Positions 43,386 to 58,600 of a DNA stretch of 64,000 nucleotides are shown here, in pieces. Source of the DNA: Eukaryota sp. TZLM1-RC. Its lineage: Eukaryota; Metamonada: BaSk clade. The notes under the pieces are model-generated. The model did not search any database and was not told the DNA's origin. It saw only the letters and a list, made by a program, of their open reading frames with translations. The position numbers were made by a program, and so were the translations under genes. The stretch lies in assembly GCA_040285825.1 (NCBI GenBank), contig JAUPSS010000014.1, positions 190,337-254,336 of the forward strand. Direction: 5' to 3'. How positions within the stretch are numbered: position 1 is the first letter of the stretch; each line of letters begins with the position of its first letter.

Positions 43386-44224
43386 TGCATTGACCGTGAA
43401 TCAATCACGATATTAATGATTAATGATTTGCACTTTGCACATCATGAATGTATCAATTCTATTCTGAATCTTGTTTGTCTAATCTTGTTTAAATGTGCAA
43501 ATAATTTCATAGGGTCTTAATCATTTATCAATCTATTTCTTCAACCGTTACAGAATACTTTTCCAAAAACTGAAGATATTGAAGCTGTCGACTCTATCAT
43601 CGAAGATGACAGTGAGAAAGCAGTTGAATCAAACTTGTTTGAAGAAGAAATTGTTGAAGCCAGTCATCATTACTTTCTTGCTCGAATAGATCTTGACGAT
43701 TTTTGATATGATCATCAGCTCATTAGTTATTATATTAGTTATATTTACATGTTGTACAATAAAGCTAGTTTAACTCGGCTCCTTGGAAGGTCATTTTGGT
43801 TTGGCAAAAGTGTTTGAAACACCAGAAATGGTCAAAAAGGGAAAACTTCCCTTTCCCGCAGACGGACCCGGACGCAGACGCGTCTTGTAACGTCCGTGCA
43901 ACACTAGTTTCCATATAGATCTTTTTTGTAACATTTCACTTAAACTTGGCAAGCCAAGATCAAAGGAATTTCGAGAAATATTGTATTTCTGAACTCACCA
44001 TTCATTACCCAAATGGCTAAGATCAAAAAACTTGATTACCTTTACATTTGACTAGATATAAATAATCCACAGTAGCATTTTTATTGACTTTTAGCGAAGA
44101 AAGTTACGTTGTGCTCAATGGAGCAGTCGCGTCTATAAAGCTGGTTAATAATTCATGTGTTGGTAATCCATTGTAAAAATGACGAAAACATAATTCAATT
44201 ATTGTGGCCTTCTTTTATATATAT
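43386..44224. other. unassigned region with a short acidic frame
   Basis: A plus-strand frame at about 43552-43706 encodes an acidic peptide (TEDIEAVDSIIEDDSEKAV) ending in a stop; it may be the tail of a lost gene. A GC-rich patch at 43855-43910 stands out from the AT-rich surroundings. Nothing else was recognised. Confidence 0.25.
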
Positions 44225-44900
44225 GACATTCATTCTATTTTTTCTACGAAAATCAGGTTTTGCTTCAAGCAAATTTGACAATCATGCCAGGGACCAGCTT
44301 TATGTAATGTGCAAATTATATCGAGTATATTCCATTTCAGAACCATTTATAACTTAAATTAATTCTCGAAGACCCCAAAAATGACTGCACGCGTTGACGT
44401 AAAGCTACTGTGGGTCTGAAAAGAAGTGATTTGGTCGATCGTGGCTTAGATGGAAGATTCAACATTTCAGATGTCATGTCCATTGACCCTTGCAATTTTT
44501 CCACCGAACATTTCAGTAATTCTGATGTCAATAACCGTCTTCTTGGTGTAATTATACCAACCTTTACATACGTAAAACCTATTTCTTCTGTCAATGAAAA
44601 TTCTCATGACCATTATAATTTATATCCTTTATTTTCATTGCTCAGCTCTTTAGGTAAGGGTGCCTTGGCTTTCCTTGGAGATTTCTATTTCTTTATTTCT
44701 ATATAGTTGTAAAAAAAGGGCTGAAGATCATTCAATCGTTTTTACTGACAAAACAGGATTGTATTTCCAATTTATATGTGAATGGTGAAATTAATTTCTG
44801 ATTCACTTTCTTCAGTTTGTAAATTTTCTGAATCTTAAATAATTTATTGTTTTGACGTGTAAAAACATGTTTTGAGGATGTGGAGCTTTAGTTGTGTATT
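44225..44900 (+). mobile_element. LINE 3' fragment, relative of the 8-11 kb copy
   Basis: Plus-strand pieces LYVMCKLYRVYS, GLKRSDLVDRGLDGRF, SIDPCNFSTEHFSNSDVNN and LSSLGKGALAFLGDF match 10560-11170 in order. Frames shift repeatedly. Confidence 0.75.
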
Positions 44901-44949
44901 TTATGATTTTATTTCTATTATTTTTTTATGTTTAATCCTATTGTTTTCA

Positions 44950-45270
44950 TTATTTCTATTAACATATTATCTTTCAAGAAGGAATTTGACAATAGAGTTG
45001 CCGATAAAGGTTCAATTCTATGTTACTTGCACCCACAATATAATTGATCTCTTATATCACCATGAACCTTCCTTCCAAAGGTAATAATATGTTTACAATT
45101 GTAATAACTGAGTAATTGTAATCTTTCAGCTACATTTATGAATTCAATTATGAGGTAAATTATCAGGCCAGATCAAGAACTGAAGTCTTATATTTAAAGT
45201 CCAAGAAGAATTATTGGGTAGAATGCCATAACCATGAAGAATGACTAAAGCAGAAAATAAATGGTCAGCA
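44950..45270 (-). mobile_element. LINE internal fragment
   Basis: On the minus strand this aligns with 19570-19850 (connection and VRDQLY block), very decayed, in opposite orientation to the neighbouring relic. Confidence 0.6.
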
Positions 45271-45579
45271 ATTATTTGTACTTGTAGAATATGGGTTTGG
45301 GACATGTTTACCCACTTTCCTGAAAAGCATATCACGCCTAACTCATTATATTTGACCAAAGAAAAATTAATACATTGGCAACGTTTTCGTTTGCCTTGTT
45401 TAATAATAACTTTAGTTTGTTTGTTTGTTTTGTGCTGGAATACATTCACTATTCTATCGAATCTTCGTCAATAACACTGATTGTGCTAACTCCGCTTCTT
45501 TGACATCAAATTTCCATTTTGTGTACATTTGATCTGTTAATTTCTACTTTCATTAAACTTACACACTTAACAAAATAAA

Positions 45580-46193
45580 CTCATAACTAATGGGACGAAA
45601 TCATTGAACCAAGATTTCCTCCACAAAATTTTGATCTGCTTGCTGTCTAGCTAAAGCTTCTCTTATACGATTGAAAAACCAAGGCAATCTTTTAAAAATG
45701 GCAAAAGAATTCGAGAGCGCCATAGAAAGACATCAAATTTTTTCATTAATTTTTCATGAACCATTTTTTGGACACCATTCAAATAGGTTCCTGCTTCAAC
45801 TGATAGTCTTCCGTTTATCGAAAATGGGAAAGCAATAAACACAAGTAGTCTATTTCTATCAGCATTAGCCTCTTCAATGTCTTTGTCATATTTTCTTTGT
45901 TTTTCCTTGAACTGTAAATTCAAGAGCCCTTAGAGGATTAAGTTTTCTTCTTTGAACCAAAGTGTCATTTGCAACATTACAGGAGACAAAGTCAACAGCA
46001 GCTTCAGAGTTCTCAATCCATTCACAGTATACATCACCTCTGTCATTAGAACCAAAACTATTCAATGACAGTGCCTCTTCAGCAGAGTCTCTTTGATACA
46101 CGAGATCTTGCAGTTCGTGCCATATTGAAAACAGTGTCTCTAACAGCATCATGTAATGAAGAACGTTAAGTTATCAATTTCGAACAATTCATG
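45580..46193 (-). mobile_element. LINE 3' fragment, family of the intact element
   Basis: The minus strand matches 13890-14520: RGDVYCEWIENSEAAVDFVS, KYDKDIEEANADRN, AFPFSINGRLSVEAG and the tail. A frameshift lies at ~45900. It is 5'-truncated near 46193 and shares the 3' UTR of the intact copy. Confidence 0.8.
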
Positions 46194-46671
46194 TCATCAT
46201 GTCGCTGATCTGTTCGAAAACAATGAAGTCTTAGGTGGCCAACAGAGCAAAAAAAATAAACAACATAACCAAGCACAATTTGATTTATTTCATCAACGAT
46301 TTCACACAAAAATCATTTTTGTAAGAGAGCCAATATGAGAACAAAATCCATTTGTGTTGAAAGCTGGAAACCAGAAGAAAATAACAAACTACTCCCTTGA
46401 CATGGACTGCTGCACTGTGAAAACAGTGAATGTGGGAATGTGGTGTCTATTAGGGACGTTAGTCTAATCCAAATCTGATAAGAGGTTAAAGCCTGAAGAA
46501 CCTGAATCATTCGAATTGAGAGAACTGAAACAACCACAAAAATAAACTAATGTAGGTACTTCACCAGTGAGTACCTAAGTATATAGAATAACATTAAATA
46601 AAATTATCTTTATCTTAACCCACCTTAAATAACCCATATATACACAGCTAGCATAATGCCTAACGGCAACA
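46194..46671. other. 3' flank of the giant gene
   Basis: No gene recognised. It should contain the 3' UTR of the gene ending at 46672. Confidence 0.3.
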
Positions 46672-49600
46672 CTAATCCACAAAGCCTGGTACAGCATAAC
46701 GTGACCCTCGATGTTGTGGCTTAGAGCGAAGAACTAAGGGTGTGGGTAATGAATTACTCAAGGAATAGAATGCCTTTTCAACATGTAAATCTGCTTTAGA
46801 GTTGTGTGAAATTACAGTTTTTAAAGGTGATAATTTGTGAACCTTCTTTAAATGTTGCTTCTGTCTTCTTCGTCCAAGTCCAATTGAAACAAGGAACAAC
46901 AATCGCTTTCTCTCAAGAAATAGTAGGAAAGTTAAAATTAAACTCATCAATATCAATGAAATATACCTCCAATATGAAGGTTGCTCCACAGTGGGGAAAA
47001 CAACAATAGCTAAAACGGACTGGTCTAACGACGCAGAATGTTGATAATACACATCGACCAAATACAAAGAACGAGTGGTGACTTGGGGCAAGGGAAAAGG
47101 TACCATGCACACTACCTCGTTACAGTCCAAATCTTTAGGTTGTATCAAGATTGTATTGGCAAGTAAAGAATTGAGACATGACAGTTGATGTACATCAAAT
47201 ACACCAAATAAGTTTAAAGGACACAAATGCAGTGACTCTACAATTAAATGTCGCATTCCAAAAAAATAAAGATATCCAAATTCCCCTGAATCAAAGCAGC
47301 ATGGTTCGTGGAGTCCTGAAATGCCAGAGAAAGAAGGGAAAAATGTAGTCAAGTCTTGAGAGTTTGTCATTAAATAGCAAGCGGTGGAGTTGTCAAGATT
47401 GAATAGAGATGGAAGTTCAACGAGTTCGACTACAATATTAACCAAAAAACCACCAAAAAAATTTGTTAAAGTGTAGGTTCCAAGAAGATCTTGCAATGAT
47501 TCTGCTTGGTTTGATATCGTGTATTGGGAATCATGGCTCTTGAAATCTACATTACCTTCAGCAAGTACTTTGTCAAACTGAAAATGAGAGGAAAACTGGA
47601 TTGTCATCTCATAGAACAAATCTACGACATTGAATGCTATGAAAAGATATTTGAGGTCTGATTCCATTATATGACTACCAGTAGACGTGATATTAGTAAT
47701 TACTGCTATTGAGTTGATGGAGAATGGCCTTTTGAAACCACCTAGATCAACATGACCTCCACCTAGAGTATCAATAAGGTTCACGCCAAGCAATCCATCA
47801 AACAATATCAGTGGGCTCTGAGAGTAGAGGTAAAACTTGTCATAAAGACATTGTAACAAGTGTTGCAGACTAACAAAATTAGTATAAGAAACGACACCAC
47901 AACTAACTGCTTGTTGTTCCCAGAATAGATCATCAAAATAAGTAGGATAATAGAAATTGTTGATTGATGTAGATAAATTAGCATGGGGTGCTGAGAATGA
48001 CATGATGTATGATGGGAAATCAGGCACTCTTCTTGCACATTGATTACTTGAAACTTCATCTTTGAGAAAAAGAATCTGCCAGAACAGACCATTTCGAACA
48101 TATGGCACAACAACAGAGAAGAAGTGAGTAGATTGATCAGCCTGAAAGCTATCAATTCTGACATGTGGTAAAGGATCATCAATCAGCAAGCAAGTTTCAC
48201 ATGACCCATAGTACCAATTGTGATAGCGACGGAAGGTGGGAAAACCATTATCATTAGCAGCATCACACAGAGATTCATCAAATGCCCATCCACAATTGGG
48301 ATATGAAACGCAAAGAGAACATGAAGGTACCTCAGCACATGTTAGGTGACAAGAATCTCCTTCAAAACAATAACAACCAAATTGGTCGCAGTAACCATTG
48401 TCTAGTAGCAAAATACCCTCACCAACAATAGAACCGTGGTATGTGAAAATGCCAGGGGAAACCATTGGAGTGTTGTTTAAAGCTATGACAAACTGAGATT
48501 CTGATGCTATGTCTGCAGTGGAGATGAGTACATCGTGATGAAGCTCAACTTTTCCACGGGAGAAATCAAGTAGATGTATCATGGACCCATTTTCTAGAAC
48601 AACTGGCGGATCCAAGCAATCCAATGAACAATCTAGATCGATCGTCAAACGGTCAATAGTGGCTGAGGACTTTACCAATAAATAACCATAAAGAATTAGT
48701 AATTCGTTGCGAAGAGGGGTGGTGATGGTCACGGAAGCCCCCTCCACTATTAAAAGTCCAGCATAATGATCGAAATCACCATCAAGAAGTGCATTACCGC
48801 CTTCCAATCTCACTTCACTTTCACCACAACCATGCAAACTCTCAACATAACCAAAGTTCTCAAAATTTGAGGTTATAATAATCGTTTTACAGAGCAAAAT
48901 TCTGCCGTAATTGTGAAGTTTAACATTGAAAGTTACAGTATTAAAACCTGGAAAGACCATGATCCCATGATTAACAACAGAGCCGTTGTTGTTATTGTGA
49001 AGTAACAGATCAGTTTGGTTGGCCACAAGAGTACCCAAGGCTTGAATAACAACAGCAGCACCATATAAAAGCTCTAGTTCATTGGTGTTGAGATGGCAAG
49101 TTCCTGAAATAACCAAATTTCTGTGTGAAATGCTCAAATGTTGAGACAAACTACTGGTAATGAGAGCTCTATGGGTTATAAAAGTTGAAGCAATGTGTGC
49201 AGGAGTAGTAGAACTGAGTTGCCCACCATTCCAAAACAGAGAATTGGTGATAATAACATCGGAAGCCCCAGTACTGTGACCAGAATATTGGTAAAAATCC
49301 GTAACAAAAACATAACCAATGCATGATGAATTGAAAATAGAAGAGTCATTCAAAGTAATTAAATCAAAGGATAGTTCACAAAGACCACTGGTTGCTTCAA
49401 AAACAGATTGATCTACAAGCACAAGAGTCAGATTGGAAGCGAGACACTTATTAGCTTGAGATAAGCTGACAACCGAATCACCCATAATCTCCATAAATGA
49501 ATCGGTAATCAAACCATCAAAATACGAAATATTCAAAATAGATTTGTTATAAAAGTAGAGTTTGCTGTTGTCAACCAGTGGTGAACCATCAACTACCATC

Positions 49601-52600
49601 ATTTCAGAAGAGTTCATAGCGACGGTGGAATTGATAATATTAAAGGAAAACAATCGAATAATCGAATTAATAAAATAAATATTAGAGTTGAAAGAAACCA
49701 AGCCAGATAATTCATTGGTGGTCAACTGATTAAAAGTACTGAAAGTTATTAAAAATTCCGATGTGGTTATTTGGAATAGAGTAGTTTCAAACGATGTAGA
49801 AATTTCAATATCCAAGGCTACCCCAGTAAAAACAGAATTGCTAATGTCAAACAAGTTCTGAGGTGTTGAATGACTTAAATGGAAGTTTTCAAACAAAAGA
49901 ATCGAATCATTAGAAACTAGAAAACTATTGGTGGTAGAAAATCGATCTACATCAACAGAAACTATATTCAATTTTGAACTAATCGCTTTAAAAACGGTAC
50001 CATTCAGTATGGAAAGAGTGCAGTTAAAGAATCCTAGGTGCGAATTGGTTAATGCAACATGTCCAGAAGCTTGTGAATCTAATACATCAACATTAGTAAA
50101 GGTAACATCTGCATTGTTAATACCAACAAGAGTTTGGGACAAATAGCCAATAAGTGAGGAATCAGCCAAAGTAACCTCTGAATTATCAACAGTAAATAGA
50201 GGATCAGTAAAAGAACAAGTTACAGTAGTTGAAGTAGTAGATTCCTTGACAATATTGATGTTATCTAAGGTTAATTCAGAAGCACTGGAAACATCAAATA
50301 AAGATCCACTATAAGTATTGGGATGAGATACCTTGAAGTCATCAATTTTAATAGTAGAATCAATAGATTCAAAAGCTGGTCTTACACAAGAATTAATAAT
50401 TTCAATTTGTTTAAAATCAACAGTGGATGAATCAGTAACCATCATTGGATCATTGTCAGTAGTGGTATCAATAACTTTAACATTTAAACCCTCGACTTTA
50501 GAATCACTCTTTACGTCAAAAACTTTACCTTCCAGACCTTGGAAATTGGCATTATTCATAGTTAAATTAGTATTTGTTAATTCAATTTGACCATCATGAG
50601 CAGTTGAATCACGAACAAGAACAGATTCTAAATCAATAGTAGAATCAGTAGCAACAATAGATTGAGATTGACAACCAGCAACAACTACATTATCAAAATC
50701 AACATTAGATTTAACAAGGGTAATAAGAGGTTCATCATTAGCACATCCACTAATAACTTTACCATCAGAATCAACTGGACCTAAAGTTTTGACATTGGTG
50801 AAATCCAGGGTTGAGTCATCACCATTGATAAATGAACCAGTATTAGATTCATGGTGAACAATATAAAGGTCAGTAATGGTAATTGTGGAAGTTTTGGAAT
50901 CAATAATGTTGCTGAATTTGGTATCGGAAAGGTCAACAGTGGCAAAGGTAAGCTCAGAATTATTAATCAAAATGATTGAATCAGTGGTTGAATCTGAGTC
51001 GGAAATACTAACATTGGTTCCAGTAACTTTAGTATTATCTTTAATATTGAAAACTTTACCTTCCAGACCTTGGAAATTGGCATAATTCATAGTCAAATTA
51101 GTATTTGTTAATTCAATGTGACCATCATGAGCAGCTGAATCACGAACAAGAGCAGATTCTAAATCAATAGTAGAATCAGTAGCAACAATTGATTGAGATT
51201 GACAACCAACAACAACTACATCATCAAAATCAACATTAGATTTAACAAGGGTAATAAGTGGTTCATCATTAGCACATCCACTAATAACTTTACCATCAGA
51301 ATCAACTGGACCTAAAGTTTTGACATTGGTGAAATCCAAGGTTGAGTCATCAGCATTGATAATTGAACCAGTATTAGATTCATGGTGAACAATATCAAAG
51401 TCAGTAATGATAATTGTGGAAGTTTTGGAATCAATAATGTTGCTGAATTTGGTATCAGAAAGGTCAACAGTGGCTAAGGTAAGCTCAGAATTATCAATCA
51501 AAATGATTGAATCAGTAGTTGAATCTGAGTCGGAAATACCAACATTGGTTCCAGTAACTTTAGTATTATCTTTAATATTGAAAACTTTACCTTCAAGACC
51601 TTGAAAATTGGCATTATTCATAGTCAAATTAGTATTAGTTAATTCAAAGTGACCATCATGAGCAGTTGAATCACGAACAAGAACAGTTTCTAAATCAATA
51701 GTAGAATCAGTAGCAACAATAGATTGAGATTGACAACCAACAACAACTACATCATCAAAATCAACATTAGATTCAACAAGGGTAATAAGAGGTTCATCAT
51801 TAGCACATCCACTAATAACTTTACCATCAGAATCAACTGGACCTAAAGTTTTGACATTGGTGAAATCCAAGGTTGAGTCATCAGCATTGATAAATGAACC
51901 AGTATTAGATTCATGGTGAACAATATCAAAGTCAGTAATGGTAATTGTGGAAGTTTTGGAATCAATAATGTTGCTGAATTTGGTATCGGAAAGGTCAACA
52001 GTGGCCAAAGTAAGCTCAGAATTATCAATCAAAATGATTGAATCAGTGGTTGAATCTGAGTCAGAAATACCAACATTGGTTCCAGTAACTTTAGTATTAT
52101 CTTGAATATTGAAAACTTTGCCTTCCAGACCTTGGAAATTGGCACTATTCATAGTCAAATTAGTATTTGTTAATTCAAAGTGACCATCATTAGCAGTTGA
52201 ATCACGAACAAGAACAGTTTCTAAATCAATAGTAGAATCAGTAGCAACAATTGATTGAGATTGACAACCAACAACAACTACATCATCAAAATCAACATTA
52301 GATTTAACAAGGGTAATAAGAGGTTCATCATTAGCACATCCACTAATAACTTTACCATCAGAATCAACTGGACCTAAAGTTTTGACATTGGTGAAATCCA
52401 AGGTTGAGTCATCAGCATTGATAAATGAACCAGTATTAGATTCATGGTGAACAATATCAAAGTCAGTAATGGTAATTGTGGAAGTTTTGGAATCAATAAT
52501 GTTGCTGAATTTGGTATCAGAAAGGTCAACAGTGGCCAAGGTAAGCTCAGAATTATCAATCAAAATGATTGAATCAGTGGTTAAATCTGAGTCAGAAATA

Positions 52601-55600
52601 CCAACATTGGTTCCAGTAACTTTAGTATTATCTTTAATATTGAAAACTTTGCCTTCCAGACCTTGGAAATTGGCACTATTCATAGTCAAATTAGTATTTG
52701 TTAATTCAAAGTGACCATCATTAGCAGTTGAATCACGAACAAGAACAGTTTCTAAATCAATAGTAGAATCAGTAGCAACAATTGATTGAGATTGACAACC
52801 AACAACAACTACATCATCAAAATCAACATTAGATTTAACAAGGGTAATAAGAGGTTCATCATTAGCACATCCACTAATAACTTTACCATCAGAATCAACT
52901 GGACCTAAAGTTTTGACATTGGTGAAATCCAAGGTTGAGTCATCAGCATTGATAAATGAACCAGTATTAGATTCATGGTGAACAATATCAAAGTCAGTAA
53001 TGGTAATTGTGGAAGTTTTGGAATCAATAATGTTGCTGAATTTGGTATCAGAAAGGTCAACAGTGGCCAAAGTAAGCTCAGAATTATCAATCAAAATGAT
53101 TGAATCAGTGGTTGAATCTGAGTCAGAAATACCAACATTGGTTCCAGTAACTTTAGTATTATCTTTAATATTGAAAACTTTGCCTTCCAGACCTTGGAAA
53201 TTGGCACTATTCATAGTCAAATTAGTATTTGTTAATTCAAAGTGACCATCATTAGCAGTTGAATCACGAACAAGAACAGTTTCTAAATCAATAGTAGAAT
53301 CAGTAGCAACAATTGATTGAGATTGACAACCAACAACAACTACATCATCAAAATCAACATTAGATTTAACAAGGGTAATAAGAGGTTCATCATTAGCACA
53401 TCCACTAATAACTTTACCATCAGAATCAACTGGACCTAAAGTTTTGACATTGGTGAAATCCAAGGTTGAGTCATCAGCATTGATAAATGAACCAGTATTA
53501 GATTCATGGTGAACAATATCAAAGTCAGTAATGGTAATTGTGGAAGTTTTGGAATCAATAATGTTGCTGAATTTGGTATCAGAAAGGTCAACAGTGGCCA
53601 AAGTAAGCTCAGAATTATCAATCAAAATGATTGAATCAGTGGTTGAATCTGAGTCAGAAATACCAACATTGGTTCCAGTAACTTTAGTATTATCTTTAAT
53701 ATTGAAAACTTTGCCTTCCAGACCTTGGAAATTGGCACTATTCATAGTCAAATTAGTATTTGTTAATTCAAAGTGACCATCATTAGCAGTTGAATCACGA
53801 ACAAGAACAGTTTCTAAATCAATCGTAGAATCAGTAGCAACAATTGATTGAGATTGACAACCAACAACAACTACATCATCAAAATCAACATTAGATTTAA
53901 CAAGGGTAATAAGAGGTTCATCATTAGCACATCCACTAATAACTTTACCATCAGAATCAACTGGACCTAAAGTTTTGACATTGGTGAAATCCAAGGTTGA
54001 GTCATCAGCATTGATAAATGAACCAGTATTAGATTCATGGTGAACAATATCAAAGTCAGTAATGGTAATTGTGGAAGTTTTGGAATCAATAATGTTGCTG
54101 AATTTGGTATCGGAAAGGTCAACAGTGGCCAAGGTAAGCTCAGAATTATCAATCAATATGATTGAATCAGTGGTTGAATCTGAGTCAGAAATACCAACAT
54201 TGGTTCCAGTAACTTTAGTATTATCTTTAATATTGAAAACTTTGCCTTCCAGACCTTGGAAATTGGCACTATTCATAGTAAAATTAGTATTTGTTAATTC
54301 AAAGTGACCATCATTAGCAGTTGAATCACGAACAAGAACAGTTTCTAAATCAATAGTAGAATCAGTAGCAACAATTGATTGAGATTGACAACCAACAACA
54401 ACTACATCATCAAAATCAACATTAGATTTAACAAGGGTAATAAGAGGTTCATCATTAGCACATCCACTAATAACTTTACCATCAGAATCAACTGGACCTA
54501 AAGTTTTGACATTGGTGAAATCCAAGGTTGAGTCATCAGCATTGATAAATGAACCAGTATTAGATTCATGGTGAACAATATCAAAGTCAGTAATGGTAAT
54601 TGTGGAAGTTTTGGAATCAATAATGTTGCTGAATTTGGTATCAGAAAGGTCAACAGTGGCCAAGGTAAGCTCAGAATTATCAATCAAAATGATTGAATCA
54701 GTGGTTGAATCTGAGTCAGAAATACCAACATTGGTTCCAGTAACTTTAGTATTATCTTTAATATTGAAAACTTTGCCTTCCAGACCTTGGAAATTGGCAC
54801 TATTCATAGTAAAATTAGTATTTGTTAATTCAAAGTGACCATCATTAGCAGTTGAATCACGAACAAGAACAGTTTCTAAATCAATAGTAGAATCAGTAGC
54901 AACAATTGATTGAGATTGACAACCAACAACAACTACATCATCAAAATCAACATTAGATTTAACAAGGGTAATAAGAGGTTCATCATTAGCACATCCACTA
55001 ATAACTTTACCATCAGAATCAACTGGACCTAAAGTTTTGACATTGGTGAAATCCAAGGTTGAGTCATCAGCATTGATAAATGAACCAGTATTAGATTCAT
55101 GGTGAACAATATCAAAGTCAGTAATGGTAATTGTGGAAGTTTTGGAATCAATAATGTTGCTGAATTTGGTATCAGAAAGGTCAACAGTGGCCAAGGTAAG
55201 CTCAGAATTATCAATCAAAATGATTGAATCAGTGGTTGAATCTGAGTCAGAAATACCAACATTGGTTCCAGTAACTTTAGTATTATCTTTAATATTGAAA
55301 ACTTTGCCTTCCAGACCTTGGAAATTGGCACTATTCATAGTCAAATTAGTATTTGTTAATTCAAAGTGACCATCATTAGCAGTTGAATCACGAACAAGAA
55401 CAGTTTCTAAATCAATAGTAGAATCAGTAGCAACAATTGATTGAGATTGACAACCAACAACAACTACATCATCAAAATCAACATTAGATTTAACAAGGGT
55501 AATAAGAGGTTCATCATTAGCACATCCACTAATAACTTTACCATCAGAATCAACTGGACCTAAAGTTTTGACATTGGTGAAATCCAAGGTTGAGTCATCA

Positions 55601-58600
55601 GCATTGATAAATTGAACCAGTATTAGATTCATGGTGAACAATATCAAAGTCAGTAATGGTAATTGTGGAAGTTTTGGAATCAATAATGTTGCTGAATTTG
55701 GTATCAGAAAGGTCAACAGTGGCCAAGGTAAGCTCAGAATTATCAATCAAAATGATTGAATCAGTGGTTGAATCTGAGTCAGAAATACCAACATTGGTTC
55801 CAGTAACTTTAGTATTATCTTTAATATTGAAAACTTTGCCTTCCAGACCTTGGAAATTGGCACTATTCATAGTCAAATTAGTATTTGTTAATTCAAAGTG
55901 ACCATCATTAGCAGTTGAATCACGAACAAGAACAGTTTCTAAATCAATAGTAGAATCAGTAGCAACAATTGATTGAGATTGACAACCAACAACAACTACA
56001 TCATCAAAATCAACATTAGATTTAACAAGGGTAATAAGAGGTTCATCATTAGCACATCCACTAATAACTTTACCATCAGAATCAACTGGACCTAAAGTTT
56101 TGACATTGGTGAAATCCAAGGTTGAGTCATCAGCATTGATAATTGAACCAGTATTAGATTCATGGTGAACAATATCAAAGTCAGTAATGGTAATTGTGGA
56201 AGTTTTGGAATCAATAATGTTGCTGAATTTGGTATCAGAAAGGTCAACAGTGGCCAAGGTAAGCTCAGAATTATCAATCAAAATGATTGAATCAGTGGTT
56301 GAATCTGAGTCAGAAATACCAACATTGGTTCCAGTAACTTTAGTATTATCTTTAATATTGAAAACTTTGCCTTCCAGACCTTGGAAATTGGCACTATTCA
56401 TAGTCAAATTAGTATTTGTTAATTCAAAGTGACCATCATTAGCAGTTGAATCACGAACAAGAACAGTTTCTAAATCAATAGTAGAATCAGTAGCAACAAT
56501 TGATTGAGATTGACAACCAACAACAACTACATCATCAAAATCAACATTAGATTTAACAAGGGTAATAAGAGGTTCATCATTAGCACATCCACTAATAACT
56601 TTACCATCAGAATCAACTGGACCTAAAGTTTTGACATTGGTGAAATCCAAGGTTGAGTCATCAGCATTGATAAATGAACCAGTATTAGATTCATGGTGAA
56701 CAATATCAAAGTCAGTAATGGTAATTGTGGAAGTTTTGGAATCAATAATGTTGCTGAATTTGGTATCAGAAAGGTCAACAGTGGCCAAGGTAAGCTCAGA
56801 ATTATCAATCAAAATGATTGAATCAGTGGTTGAATCTGAGTCAGAAATACCAACATTGGTTCCAGTAACTTTAGTATTATCTTTAATATTGAAAACTTTG
56901 CCTTCCAGACCTTGGAAATTGGCACTATTCATAGTCAAATTAGTATTTGTTAATTCAAAGTGACCATCATTAGCAGTTGAATCACGAACAAGAACAGTTT
57001 CTAAATCAATAGTAGAATCAGTAGCAACAATTGATTGAGATTGACAACCAACAACAACTACATCATCAAAATCAACATTAGATTTAACAAGGGTAATAAG
57101 AGGTTCATCATTAGCACATCCACTAATAACTTTACCATCAGAATCAACTGGACCTAAAGTTTTGACATTGGTGAAATCCAAGGTTGAGTCATCAGCATTG
57201 ATAATTGAACCAGTATTAGATTCATGGTGAACAATATCAAAGTCAGTAATGGTAATTGTGGAAGTTTTGGAATCAATAATGTTGCTGAATTTGGTATCAG
57301 AAAGGTCAACAGTGGCCAAGGTAAGCTCAGAATTATCAATCAAAATGATTGAATCAGTGGTTGAATCTGAGTCAGAAATACCAACATTGGTTCCAGTAAC
57401 TTTAGTATTATCTTTAATATTGAAAACTTTGCCTTCCAGACCTTGGAAATTGGCACTATTCATAGTCAAATTAGTATTTGTTAATTCAAAGTGACCATCA
57501 TTAGCAGTTGAATCACGAACAAGAACAGTTTCTAAATCAATAGTAGAATCAGTAGCAACAATTGATTGAGATTGACAACCAACAACAACTACATCATCAA
57601 AATCAACATTAGATTTAACAAGGGTAATAAGAGGTTCATCATTAGCACATCCACTAATAACTTTACCATCAGAATCAACTGGACCTAAAGTTTTGACATT
57701 GGTGAAATCCAAGGTTGAGTCATCAGCATTGATAAATGAACCAGTATTAGATTCATGGTGAACAATATCAAAGTCAGTAATGGTAATTGTGGAAGTTTTG
57801 GAATCAATAATGTTGCTGAATTTGGTATCAGAAAGGTCAACAGTGGCCAAGGTAAGCTCAGAATTATCAATCAAAATGATTGAATCAGTGGTTGAATCTG
57901 AGTCAGAAATACCAACATTGGTTCCAGTAACTTTAGTATTATCTTTAATATTGAAAACTTTGCCTTCCAGACCTTGGAAATTGGCACTATTCATAGTCAA
58001 ATTAGTATTTGTTAATTCAAAGTGACCATCATTAGCAGTTGAATCACGAACAAGAACAGTTTCTAAATCAATAGTAGAATCAGTAGCAACAATTGATTGA
58101 GATTGACAACCAACAACAACTACATCATCAAAATCAACATTAGATTTAACAAGGGTAATAAGAGGTTCATCATTAGCACATCCACTAATAACTTTACCAT
58201 CAGAATCAACTGGACCTAAAGTTTTGACATTGGTGAAATCCAAGGTTGAGTCATCAGCATTGATAAATGAACCAGTATTAGATTCATGGTGAACAATATC
58301 AAAGTCAGTAATGGTAATTGTGGAAGTTTTGGAATCAATAATGTTGCTGAATTTGGTATCAGAAAGGTCAACAGTGGCCAAGGTAAGCTCAGAATTATCA
58401 ATCAAAATGATTGAATCAGTGGTTGAATCTGAGTCAGAAATACCAACATTGGTTCCAGTAACTTTAGTATTATCTTTAATATTGAAAACTTTGCCTTCCA
58501 GACCTTGGAAATTGGCACTATTCATAGTCAAATTAGTATTTCTTAATTCAAAGTGACCATCATTAGCAGTTGAATCACGAACAAGAACAGTTTCTAAATC

